Made by a program: the position numbers and the translations under genes. 64,000 nt of DNA from HGM10766 sp900757295 (lineage in GTDB: Bacteria; Bacillota_I; Bacilli_A; RF39; UBA660). Positions 1 to 7,453 of the stretch are shown piece by piece. The stretch covers positions 1,127,767-1,191,766 of the forward strand of contig DAJPHG010000001.1 of the NCBI GenBank assembly GCA_025992315.1, in the 5' to 3' direction. Under the pieces are notes generated by a model that saw only the letters and a list, made by a program, of their open reading frames with translations, was not told the origin of the DNA and did no database searches. Each line of letters starts with the position of its first letter. The stretch's first letter is position 1.

Positions 1-165
1 AATATTATCTTTGCCAATTTTTTTTAAAATAATTGGACCCATACCGATTGAAAATTCATAAATATGTACTCCGCTTTTTTTAGCAAATATAAAATGGCCA
101 AATTCATGAATTAAAACTAGTAAACCTAAAATGAATATTAAAACTAATAATGTAATAAACCACAT
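1..165 (-). CDS. rseP: RseP/RasP-type site-2 zinc metalloprotease, N-terminal fragment
   Basis: Only the first 55 codons are in the window; the gene continues past position 1. The translation opens with a hydrophobic helix carrying the HEFGH zinc motif (HExxH) at about residues 18-22, followed by a KKSGVHIYEFSIGMGP stretch typical of M50 intramembrane proteases. In this family the enzyme cleaves anti-sigma factors or signal-peptide remnants within the membrane. The ATG at 163-165 is preceded by a GGAG ribosome site that overlaps the cdsA stop, so the two genes are probably cotranscribed. In B. subtilis dxr lies between cdsA and rasP; here nothing does. Confidence 0.9.
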   Translation of the reverse strand, partial: MWFITLLVLIFILGLLVLIHEFGHFIFAKKSGVHIYEFSIGMGPIILKKIGKDNI

Positions 166-176
166 ATTATCATCTC

Positions 177-977
177 CTAAATATAAATAAATATTATTAA
201 ATAAGTTATAACTACAAATATTAGACTATCAAACCTATCTAATACTCCACCATGTCCTGGAATCAAGTTAGAGAAATCTTTAATTTTAGCTTCTCTTTTA
301 ATTTTACTGAATACTAAATCTCCAATTTGGCCCATTACAGATAGTAGCAAAACAACTAATATTATTTTTAGTATTCCAACTTGAGGATTTAAAATGTTTA
401 TATAAAACATGACAGCTACAAATGTTCCAACAATGCAACCACAGATACTTCCTTCCCAAGTTTTATTAGGAGAAACACTTGGAATTAATTTATGTTTACC
501 TATTAATTTACCAAATATTAATGCAAATGCATCATTTAACGTAGTAATCAGTAGTAAAAATACTAAATATAAAACATTGTAATTAACTAACACAATTAGT
601 GAGTTAAAAAATATTCCTAAAACTAATGTCCATCCCATTAAATAAAAGGCATCTTTAGTTGTATATCTATTTGTATCTTTAAAAAAGATAGTTGGTATAA
701 GTAAAGTTAAACTTATTAAACCTAAAGCTTTATATGACAATCCTAAATTTAATAAATAATCATTATGAGATAAGAATATTAATAATAATAAACATCCTAT
801 TCCAACTACTTTAATTAAGCTAGGTAAATCTTTTTCTTTTTTTCTTAAATCTATTACTTCTTTAAAAGCTAGAGCACTTACTATTCCAACTGTAATACTA
901 AATGGTATTCCTCCTATTATTATTAATGGAACAAAGATTGCAATTAATACTATTGCACTTATAATTCTTGTTTTCAT
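177..977 (-). CDS. cdsA: Phosphatidate cytidylyltransferase
   Basis: CdsA makes CDP-diacylglycerol from phosphatidate and CTP in the membrane, the entry step to phosphatidylglycerol and cardiolipin. The protein has about eight hydrophobic segments and ends with the family signature: SPNKTWEGS, then GDLVFSKIKREAKIKDF and PGHGGVLDRFDS, which supply the metal-binding aspartates. Length (266 aa) is normal. I chose the ATG at 975-977 (MKTRII) over the in-frame codon four residues upstream because GGAGGAAATA lies directly before it. A good promoter lies upstream, and rseP follows 11 bases after the stop. Confidence 0.95.
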   Translation of the reverse strand: MKTRIISAIVLIAIFVPLIIIGGIPFSITVGIVSALAFKEVIDLRKKEKDLPSLIKVVGIGCLLLLIFLSHNDYLLNLGLSYKALGLISLTLLIPTIFFKDTNRYTTKDAFYLMGWTLVLGIFFNSLIVLVNYNVLYLVFLLLITTLNDAFALIFGKLIGKHKLIPSVSPNKTWEGSICGCIVGTFVAVMFYINILNPQVGILKIILVVLLLSVMGQIGDLVFSKIKREAKIKDFSNLIPGHGGVLDRFDSLIFVVITYLIIFIYI

Positions 978-1005
978 TATTTCCTCCAACCTATCTTCTA
1001 TTAAA

Positions 1006-1035
1006 AGTATACTCTTGATAGTAAAAAAAAGTCAA
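1006..1035 (-). promoter_or_regulatory. Promoter of cdsA-rseP
   Basis: On the minus strand TTGACT (1030-1035) and TATACT (1006-1011) are separated by 18 bases, close to the sigma-A consensus. It is about 30 bases upstream of the cdsA start. Confidence 0.7.
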
Positions 1036-1051
1036 ATAAAATGTACTATAT

Positions 1052-1579
1052 TTACATTGATACAAAAATAGCAAATCTTTCTTTTAACGGTCCTAAACTA
1101 AAATTCTTTTTACTAGAATCAATAAACCTTTTGTAATTTATTTTTCTATTGTAATAAATTTTATCACTATCTTTTACATAATTATTTAAAGATTCTTTAG
1201 ACAATTTATAGGGATCAAATGCTAAAATATACTTTGTATTATAGTTAGTAATTAGAATATAATGTCCATCTTCCAAATAAGTACGTAGTATCACTACTCC
1301 ATTATTATTTAAACATTTAATTATATTTACAAGATTAACTTCATTCTGCTCCTTTATCTCAAATTTTGTTTTTGATAGATTATTATTTAAAAAGTTAATA
1401 ATTTTTTTAATAGAATTTTTACTAGTTCCATCATTATCTAAATCTAAAGAGAAATTCCAAATATATTTTAAAATATTTACATCTATCTCTTCTCTTTTAT
1501 AGAAATATATTAATGAATTTATAATACATATTGGTACACAATCAAATTCTGTAATTTGATATAATAATTTATTTTTCAT
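1052..1579 (-). CDS. C39-like cysteine peptidase domain protein
   Basis: A short (176 aa) soluble protein whose layout fits a papain-like C39 fold. Gln8 and Cys14 (QITEFDC) have the six-residue spacing of the oxyanion-hole Gln and nucleophile. His106 (GHYILI) and Asp122 (FDPY) complete a plausible triad. C39 domains usually cleave double-glycine leader peptides of bacteriocins, normally as part of an ABC exporter; this one has no transporter fused or adjacent, so its substrate is unknown. There is no signal peptide. The ATG at 1577-1579 was preferred over a GTG three codons upstream; neither has a strong ribosome site. Confidence 0.6.
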   Translation of the reverse strand: MKNKLLYQITEFDCVPICIINSLIYFYKREEIDVNILKYIWNFSLDLDNDGTSKNSIKKIINFLNNNLSKTKFEIKEQNEVNLVNIIKCLNNNGVVILRTYLEDGHYILITNYNTKYILAFDPYKLSKESLNNYVKDSDKIYYNRKINYKRFIDSSKKNFSLGPLKERFAIFVSM

Positions 1580-1635
1580 AAATATCACTATTATATTTTA
1601 TGTTTGATATATATTCTTAAATATTTAATCTCACT

Positions 1636-1660
1636 AAAAAAGCTAACAAATGTTAACTTT
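1636..1660 (-). terminator. Intrinsic terminator of the calcium-repeat protein gene
   Basis: Minus-strand stem AAAGTTAAC / GTTAGCTTT with a four-base loop and a following T run; it overlaps the stop codon of the upstream gene. Confidence 0.7.
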
Positions 1661-3020
1661 ATTGTTTTTCTTCATATTCTGCTGTGATATATCCTCTAAA
1701 TTCTTTGTTTTTGTCTACATTTTGTTCACTGTTTGTTCCTTCAAATACAAAAGATACTGTAAATGATTGAATTGTTTTAGCTGGAATTGTTATATTTTCA
1801 ATAATAGTTGTATTATTTTTTGGCATTTCTGTATAATCGATATTTGTCCCTGTATCACTTGACACTAATTTATATTTTAAATTATTAGTTTTAAATTCAT
1901 TTTTACTAATTTTCCATACCAATCTATAAGTTAATGATCTCTTTGAAGTATTTTCTATAGTAAAGTAACGATCTGGAAGTGGTGTTGCATTTTCCATATC
2001 ATTAGGTAATACATTATTTATAGCTGAGTAATTACCAATATATGTGATTATTAAATCTTTTTCAGTAATTACAGTTGAAGGTTCTCCAGTCACTCCAGAT
2101 GGTCCGCTTGGTTTAATTGTGGTATTGTTATTATTTGAATTATTATTGTTAGTATTAGAACTATTATTATTATTATTATTATTTGAATTAGAAGTATTAT
2201 TCTGATTATTATTTTGTTTATCATCTTTGTTGCTGCAATATAGGTCACAAACACCATCATTATTTGTATCACAGTTTAAATCACATTTTTTATCTCCATC
2301 GGCATCGATATTTAAATCTGGTTTGCCATCTCCATCTGTATCTATATCTAAGTCAGGTTTACCGTCGCCATCAATATCGATATTAATATCAGGCCAGCCA
2401 TCATTATTTGTATCACAATTAACTGTACAGCTGTTTCCTTTATTTACTAAATTAAAGTTTGGCTTTCCTGTTTTATTTTTATCAAGATTAAATATTGGTT
2501 GACGATTACCTTTGTAATCCACATTTAAATCTGGTTTGCCATCATTATTTGTATCTATATTAACATCAGGGTTACCATCTCCATCTGTATCTATATTTAA
2601 ATCTGGTATTCCATCACCATCAATGTCAATGTTTAGTTGTAAGTTATTATTTTGATCTTTCAAATTTAGTTTATGTAAAGTATATAATGATGCACCACCG
2701 GCACTCAATGCAAATGCTAAAATAAATAATATTATAATCAAGAACATTTTTTTATTTTTAAATTTAAAAATTAATTTATTACTCTTTTTTTGTACTATTA
2801 ATTTTTTGGGCAATTTTATATAATCATTATTATTTTGGTTTGCTAACTCTATACAGCTTAAAATCCAAGAATTTAAAATCTCTGTAGATGGGTATGCTGA
2901 AGATAAAATATCATTTATAATATTGATTTGTTCATCAGATGTTTTATTTTTAAACTTCAACAGATCTATTTCTTCTGTTGCAAAATGTTTATTAACATTA
3001 ATATGATTTTCTTTATTCAT
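1659..3020 (-). CDS. Membrane-anchored protein with tandem calcium-type (TSP3-like) repeats
   Basis: 453 aa in four parts: a cytosolic N-terminus of about 90 residues; one transmembrane helix (about 93-115); about eleven tandem 11-12 residue repeats of the pattern NIDTDGDGKPDL, rich in Asp and resembling thrombospondin type 3 calcium loops; an Asn/Ser-rich linker; and a beta-rich C-terminal domain of about 130 residues. Repeats 4-6 are degenerate. Cysteines in the middle and last repeats (for example KKCDLNC and VCDLYC) could cross-link them. Calcium binding is inferred from the DxDxDG spacing. The ATG at 3018-3020 follows AGGA and was preferred over a start six codons upstream. The function is not recognised; a calcium-stiffened surface stalk is plausible. 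Confidence 0.7.
   Translation of the reverse strand: MNKENHINVNKHFATEEIDLLKFKNKTSDEQINIINDILSSAYPSTEILNSWILSCIELANQNNNDYIKLPKKLIVQKKSNKLIFKFKNKKMFLIIILFILAFALSAGGASLYTLHKLNLKDQNNNLQLNIDIDGDGIPDLNIDTDGDGNPDVNIDTNNDGKPDLNVDYKGNRQPIFNLDKNKTGKPNFNLVNKGNSCTVNCDTNNDGWPDINIDIDGDGKPDLDIDTDGDGKPDLNIDADGDKKCDLNCDTNNDGVCDLYCSNKDDKQNNNQNNTSNSNNNNNNNSSNTNNNNSNNNNTTIKPSGPSGVTGEPSTVITEKDLIITYIGNYSAINNVLPNDMENATPLPDRYFTIENTSKRSLTYRLVWKISKNEFKTNNLKYKLVSSDTGTNIDYTEMPKNNTTIIENITIPAKTIQSFTVSFVFEGTNSEQNVDKNKEFRGYITAEYEEKQ
2120..2215 (-). repeat. AAT/AAC codon repeat encoding an Asn-rich linker
   Basis: Runs of TTATTATTATT on the plus strand encode poly-Asn tracts interrupted by Ser and Thr, between the calcium-type repeats and the C-terminal domain. 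Trinucleotide slippage here would change linker length without breaking the frame. Confidence 0.7.
2230..2640 (-). repeat. About eleven tandem 33-36 base repeats encoding Asp-rich loops
   Basis: The coding repeats alternate motifs such as DIDGDG, DTDGDG and DTNNDG followed by KPDLN. Copies differ in codon use but keep the Asp spacing, except for a degenerate central block near 2410-2520. Confidence 0.75.
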
Positions 3021-3084
3021 TTTGATTCCTGCTTTCAATTATTCTATATTTAATATAACAAAGTAAGAACTATTTTTCAATAAT

Positions 3085-3113
3085 TAAAAAGAATATAAAT
3101 ACTTATATCCTTT
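3085..3113 (-). terminator. Intrinsic terminator of metG
   Basis: Minus-strand stem AAGGATATAA / TTATATTCTT with a short loop and T run, overlapping the metG stop codon. Confidence 0.65.
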
Positions 3114-4626
3114 GAAATAAAGCTTCCGGTTTTTCTAATAATTCTGTTTTATTCATTCCATCAAAACTATTTAATGATTCAATACTTTTTTCGTCTGTAT
3201 TTAATTGATTAAATATTTTTTCAGCTGTATCAGGCATGAATGGTTGTAATAAAACAGCAGCAAATCTTATTGATTCTAAAAGATTATATAAGACAGTCCC
3301 TAATCTAGGTTTATTACTTTCTTCTTTTGCTAGAATCCAAGGTGTAGTTTCATCAATATATTTATTACATTTGCGCAATACTTCAAATATATCATCAATT
3401 GCTGCTCCTATTTTTAACATATTCATATTCTGATCAACTTTATCTTTTAAAGTCATTACTTCTTTAATTAATTCATTATCTAAATCATTTAAATCTTTTT
3501 GACTTGGAACTTGTCCATCAAAATATTTATGAACCATTGAAATGGTACGATTTACTAAATTACCTAATATATTAGCTAAGTCACTATTGTTTCTTTGTAC
3601 TATTAAATCTTCTGTAATACTTCCATCTTGAGCGAAAGGAATTTCATGTAAAACATAATATCTAATAATATCTACTCCATATTTATCTACTAAATCATCT
3701 GCGTATAAAATATTACCTTTGCTTTTACTCATTTTATCATTTCCAAATAATAACCATGGATGACCAAAAACTTGTTTTGGTAATGGTAAATTTAAAGCCA
3801 TTAAAATAATTGGCCAATAAATAGTATGAAAGCGAATGATATCTTTTCCCACTAAGTGAAGATCAGCAGGCCATAATTTGTTAAACTCATCACTTTGAGC
3901 ATCAACATCATAACCAATATTAGTTATATAATTTGATAAGGCATCTATCCAAACATATATAACGTGTTTATCATCGAATGAAACAGGAACTCCCCATTTA
4001 AAAGATGTTCTAGAAACACATAAATCTTGTAAACCAGGTTTTAAAAAATTATTTATCATTTCATTTTTTCTTGCTTCTGGTTGAATAAAATCAGGATGCT
4101 CATTAATATATTTAATTAATTTATCTTGATATTTAGACATCTTAAAAAAATACGCTTCTTCTTTAGTTTCATGAACTTGTCTTTTACAATCAGGACATAA
4201 ATGATCTACAGCCTGTGTTTCTGTCCAAAATGATTCACATGGAGTACAATATAAGCCTTTATATTCTCCTTTATAAATATCACCTTGATCATATAATTTT
4301 TTAAATATATGTTGTACTACTTCTTCATGATGTTTATCTGTTGTACGAACAAATCTATCATATGAGGTATTCATAATATCCCAAACATCTTTTATTTCTT
4401 TTGCTACATTATCAACAAACTCTTGAGGTGTAATACCAGCTTCTTTTGCTTTTATTTCAATTTTTTCTCCATGCTCATCAGTTCCAGTTTGGAAATATAC
4501 ATCATATCCACATAATCTTTTATATCTAGCAATTGCATCAGCTAAAACTATTTCATAAGTATTACCAATGTGTGGTTTACCAGATGTATATGCTATTGCA
4601 GTAGATATATAATATTTTTCTTTCAT
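3103..4626 (-). CDS. metG: Methionyl-tRNA synthetase, short form
   Basis: Charges tRNA-Met with methionine. The class I signatures are clear: the HIGH-type motif as KPHIGN near the N-terminus and KMSKSKGN near residue 300. A zinc knuckle, CTPCE followed by CPDC, lies in the connective peptide. At 507 aa it ends after the anticodon-binding helical domain and lacks the C-terminal EMAP-like tRNA-binding extension that many bacterial MetRS carry to dimerise. Several Firmicutes and Mollicutes have this short form, so it is unusual but not broken. Confidence 0.96.
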   Translation of the reverse strand: MKEKYYISTAIAYTSGKPHIGNTYEIVLADAIARYKRLCGYDVYFQTGTDEHGEKIEIKAKEAGITPQEFVDNVAKEIKDVWDIMNTSYDRFVRTTDKHHEEVVQHIFKKLYDQGDIYKGEYKGLYCTPCESFWTETQAVDHLCPDCKRQVHETKEEAYFFKMSKYQDKLIKYINEHPDFIQPEARKNEMINNFLKPGLQDLCVSRTSFKWGVPVSFDDKHVIYVWIDALSNYITNIGYDVDAQSDEFNKLWPADLHLVGKDIIRFHTIYWPIILMALNLPLPKQVFGHPWLLFGNDKMSKSKGNILYADDLVDKYGVDIIRYYVLHEIPFAQDGSITEDLIVQRNNSDLANILGNLVNRTISMVHKYFDGQVPSQKDLNDLDNELIKEVMTLKDKVDQNMNMLKIGAAIDDIFEVLRKCNKYIDETTPWILAKEESNKPRLGTVLYNLLESIRFAAVLLQPFMPDTAEKIFNQLNTDEKSIESLNSFDGMNKTELLEKPEALFQRI

Positions 4627-4681
4627 AATATCATTACTTCCTTTCTCTAAGATAGATTATAGCATTTTATTAGTTAAATAT

Positions 4682-5203
4682 CTATTTATTTGTATTTTCG
4701 TAATAACTTCTTTCCTTTAATTTATTAAATAAATCTTCTAATTCTTCTATATCATCTTCATTTAATATCAAATCTAATTCATATAATAAGTCATTTAAGC
4801 TGCCATAACGTTCATAATTTATTCCATATGTTTCTAAAATAGTTATTTCTTGAGAAGTTAATAATAAGTTGTTTTTAGTTCTTTTTAATAGATCAAATTT
4901 AATACAATCTAAATTATTATTTAAATTTATTAATCTATCATTCATATTTTCATTATATTTATATAATTCAATATTTGTTTTCGCATTGTAATTATTCAGT
5001 GATAAAATTATTTTATTCTGATAATACAAAAATAGTTTTTCTAAATCACTAAATTCTTTTGCTTTATTATCTATTCTAAAACTATTATTATTTTCAATGA
5101 TTATTAAAGGATAATAATTAGAATTATTTAATATAAAATAATATAATAAATTATGGTTAGAATTTTTTAAATATTCTTCAAGTAAATTATAAGTCTTAAA
5201 CAT
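4682..5203 (-). CDS. Conserved-looking hypothetical protein, Asn/Leu-rich
   Basis: 173 aa, no signal peptide or membrane helix, rich in Asn, Leu and Ile, with acidic helical segments near the C-terminus (EDDIEELEDLFNKLKERS). I recognise no family. The ATG at 5201-5203 was chosen because AAAGGTGA lies just upstream; the GTG three codons earlier sits inside that ribosome site. It is immediately upstream of metG in the same orientation, with a 55-base gap, and may be cotranscribed with it. Confidence 0.6.
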   Translation of the reverse strand: MFKTYNLLEEYLKNSNHNLLYYFILNNSNYYPLIIIENNNSFRIDNKAKEFSDLEKLFLYYQNKIILSLNNYNAKTNIELYKYNENMNDRLINLNNNLDCIKFDLLKRTKNNLLLTSQEITILETYGINYERYGSLNDLLYELDLILNEDDIEELEDLFNKLKERSYYENTNK

Positions 5204-5321
5204 TAAAATCACCTTTATTATTATATTTCAAATATTATATGTGTCAAGTTAATGTCATAAATATAAGATATTGATTGTATATAATCAATAATATTTTATA
5301 ATTTAGTAAAGGGATGATTTT

Positions 5322-5525
5322 ATGTTATTAAGAGTTACAGCTGAACAAGTGGAAAATTCTTTAGGAAGTTTTTTTAGAAAAATTGGTAAATTTTTTATAG
5401 ATATATTCAATAAAGTAATAGATGCTTTTGATAAATTTTTTCCTCATGAATTTACTATTATATTATTAATTACGATAGCTGCTTTCTTAGCAATATATAT
5501 TTTTACGCAAAAAATAAACAAATAG
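5322..5525 (+). CDS. Small amphipathic single-helix membrane protein
   Basis: 67 aa; the AAAGGGATG ribosome site lies directly before the ATG. The N-terminal half is an amphipathic basic/aromatic helix (FFRKIGKFFIDIF, then FDKFF). Residues about 45-62 form one hydrophobic helix (TIILLITIAAFLAIYIF), ending in a short basic tail. No family is recognised. It is one of few plus-strand genes here, is monocistronic, and ends in a hairpin shared with the convergent gene. The shape could suit a membrane regulator or a toxin-like peptide; no antitoxin partner is visible. Confidence 0.6.
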   Translation: MLLRVTAEQVENSLGSFFRKIGKFFIDIFNKVIDAFDKFFPHEFTIILLITIAAFLAIYIFTQKINK

Positions 5526-5540
5526 TTTTTTAACTATTTG
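5519..5540. terminator. Shared hairpin between convergent genes
   Basis: CAAATAG and CTATTTG flank an eight-base T/A loop; an uneven T run follows on the minus strand. It overlaps both stop codons. The stem is weak (seven pairs). Confidence 0.5.
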
Positions 5541-6025
5541 CTATAAGATAATGTTTTTGCTTTTTCATAAGTTGTGAATGTATGATTTCTGTGATGTGCT
5601 TTACATGATACTTTCATAACTTTTTTTGTTGTATCAACATAATTTGTATAAGTATTTTCTTCGGTTTCTTTAAATACTTCATAATTTGGATTTTCTTTTG
5701 CTTCAATTTCTAATTCATAAGGTTCATAATCAGTTTCTTTAATATCTTTAATAACATATTTTCTAGTATCATTGTCTCCAAGTTTTAAATAAACCTTATC
5801 TTTTTCTTGCATATGATCTGCATAATAATTTTCTAAGAAAAAGTCATCATATAATTTTATAAATTTATTTGCAGGTAAATATGTATCATTTACTTGCATA
5901 CCTGGTTTATCCAAATATTTTGAATAATCTTTTTCACTTAAGTTTAATCCAGCAGTTCCTATCAAAACTAGAGCTAGAGCTGATATACCAAGTTCTTTTG
6001 CACCTATAACTTTTTTTCTTTTCAT
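5534..6025 (-). CDS. Secreted or membrane-anchored hypothetical protein
   Basis: 163 aa, with a basic start (MKRKK) and a hydrophobic segment at about 10-27, followed by a polar, Tyr/Glu-rich exported region. There is no lipobox cysteine. The C-terminus has SCKAHHRNHTF, a His/Cys cluster that could bind metal. The ribosome site AGGGGG is strong. Expression is probably controlled by the promoter and hairpin leader upstream. No family is recognised. Confidence 0.6.
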   Translation of the reverse strand: MKRKKVIGAKELGISALALVLIGTAGLNLSEKDYSKYLDKPGMQVNDTYLPANKFIKLYDDFFLENYYADHMQEKDKVYLKLGDNDTRKYVIKDIKETDYEPYELEIEAKENPNYEVFKETEENTYTNYVDTTKKVMKVSCKAHHRNHTFTTYEKAKTLSYSK

Positions 6026-6040
6026 TTTAAATCCCCCTCT

Positions 6041-6105
6041 TAAATAAAAAAATACCCTACAACAAGGATATTAAAAACTATTTTATCTAACCAATCCCCA
6101 TTGAT
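6041..6105 (-). promoter_or_regulatory. Attenuator-like leader of the secreted protein gene
   Basis: Between the promoter (6112-6140) and the start codon, the minus strand holds a stem AATATCC / GGGTATT (6051-6072, seven-base loop) followed by seven T residues: an intrinsic terminator in the 5' leader. GGGGATT upstream could pair with the AATATCC arm as an antiterminator. Read-through control is inferred; no known riboswitch family is recognised. Confidence 0.4.
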
Positions 6106-6111
6106 ATCTAA

Positions 6112-6140
6112 AGTATAGCACAATTATATTAATAAGTCAA
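6112..6140 (-). promoter_or_regulatory. Promoter of the secreted protein gene at 5534
   Basis: Minus-strand TTGACT (6135-6140) and TATACT (6112-6117) with a 17-base spacer. Confidence 0.7.
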
Positions 6141-6145
6141 CATCC

Positions 6146-6173
6146 TTGAACGAATGTACGATTGATGTATAAT
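6146..6173 (+). promoter_or_regulatory. Promoter of the ferritin-like gene
   Basis: TTGAAC (6146-6151) and TATAAT (6168-6173) with a 16-base spacer, divergent from the neighbouring promoter and separated from it by five bases. Confidence 0.7.
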
Positions 6174-6209
6174 TATCAAACTTAGGCATAAAATTTAATT
6201 GGTGATTGA

Positions 6210-6734
6210 ATGTTTAATAATTTTATAAACGGAATTAATTTAGTGATTAATGAACCCTATCCTAGCATAAATGACTTAAAAGAAAATTTAAGTTTAGCTT
6301 ATAAAATTAAAAAAAGTTATAGTTCTAAACATAGTGAATTTTCGTGTATTTCTAAATATTTATTTCAAGAATTGGCTTTAGATGAGAATTTAAAAGAAAT
6401 AAAACACGCTCTAAATGCTATTGCTATGGTAGAAATGAAACATTTACAAATATTAGGAGAAATATTAGTAAAATTAGGATTAAGTCCCACTTTTACATAT
6501 ATAAATAAACTGGATAATGAAACATATTGGCAAAGTGATTTAGTAGATTACAATTTAGATCTAATGGAATTATTAAAAAACAATATTAAAGATGAAGAAA
6601 TTGCAATTAAAAATTATAAAGATATTATTAAATATGCAAACGATGAAATTATAACTGATATAATAAGTAGAATTATTTTAGATGAAGAACACCATATTAA
6701 AATATTCAAATCAATTTTAAAAAATTTAGTTTAA
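6210..6734 (+). CDS. Ferritin-like diiron-fold protein
   Basis: 174 aa, almost entirely helical. Glu/His pairs recur in the four-helix-bundle pattern of ferritin-like and rubrerythrin-type proteins: a Glu in YLFQE, EMKH (VEMKHLQ), DEE in KDEEIAIKNY, and DEEHH in ILDEEHHIKIF. These would form a dinuclear iron or manganese site. No rubredoxin domain follows, so a peroxide-scavenging or iron-handling role is possible but not established. It has its own promoter, a GGTGA ribosome site and a strong terminator. Confidence 0.7.
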   Translation: MFNNFINGINLVINEPYPSINDLKENLSLAYKIKKSYSSKHSEFSCISKYLFQELALDENLKEIKHALNAIAMVEMKHLQILGEILVKLGLSPTFTYINKLDNETYWQSDLVDYNLDLMELLKNNIKDEEIAIKNYKDIIKYANDEIITDIISRIILDEEHHIKIFKSILKNLV

Positions 6735-6751
6735 AAATAGTTGTTCCAATC

Positions 6752-6786
6752 AAAAATAGACAATGTTTTTGCTATTGTCTATTTTT
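6752..6786. terminator. Strong bidirectional terminator
   Basis: A perfect 13-base stem, AAAAATAGACAAT (6752-6764) with ATTGTCTATTTTT (6774-6786), and a nine-base loop. A/T flanks serve both converging genes. Confidence 0.9.
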
Positions 6787-6791
6787 ATATT

Positions 6792-7424
6792 CTATCTTGA
6801 TGCTAATGTTACAGAATCATTTATATTATGAACAATTTCTGTCGTTCCTTGAACTGGAGTCATTGTATATTTATCTTTATAAACATCTTTTAGCACACTA
6901 GCTATTTCTTTATACCTTCTTAATACTTCACCTTTTTTAGCTCTAAGTTGATTTTCATCACATAAAGATGCTGTCATATCTAATTCATAAGCTAAACTGT
7001 CAGCGTCATATCGCATTTTATCATAGTTAGGATTTAAGCTACTATAGCCATTATTAATTTCAGAATTTTGAACAAAATCAATAAATTGTTGATATAAAGC
7101 AACTTGTTCTTGATAATCCAACTTATTAAATTGATCTTCTGTATAATCTGTAAATGAATATTTAGCTTTTGATAAATTATATTCATTTTTCATTTGTTCA
7201 ATTCTATTATCAACTTTTACACTAGCTTCTTTGGCAGCATTTAGACCATCATTTATCATGGAAACTCCACCATAGACAATTAAACTACCTGTAATAATTA
7301 CTGTTGCAAATCTTTTCTTATTTAAATGAGTTTTCTTATGCTTTTTTATATTATTTCTAGCTATATTTACTTTTCCATAATTTTTATCTTCAGTTCTAAT
7401 ATAGTATGATTCATATTCTTTCAT
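6792..7424 (-). CDS. Hypothetical single-pass membrane protein
   Basis: 210 aa: a basic cytosolic N-terminus of about 38 residues (NNIKKHKKTHLNKKRFA), a hydrophobic segment at about 39-57, then a charged, probably extracytoplasmic helical region of about 150 residues. AGGGTGA precedes the ATG. It resembles the secreted protein at 5534 in layout (basic tail, one helix, polar exported region) but not clearly in sequence. No family is recognised. Confidence 0.55.
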   Translation of the reverse strand: MKEYESYYIRTEDKNYGKVNIARNNIKKHKKTHLNKKRFATVIITGSLIVYGGVSMINDGLNAAKEASVKVDNRIEQMKNEYNLSKAKYSFTDYTEDQFNKLDYQEQVALYQQFIDFVQNSEINNGYSSLNPNYDKMRYDADSLAYELDMTASLCDENQLRAKKGEVLRRYKEIASVLKDVYKDKYTMTPVQGTTEIVHNINDSVTLASR

Positions 7425-7453
7425 TTTTCTTCACCCTACCATAAGTATAAACT

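Noticed and set aside
2227..2502. Plus-strand open frame opposite the calcium repeats
   Set aside because: It is a mirror of repetitive coding DNA, has no ribosome site and encodes a low-complexity sequence.
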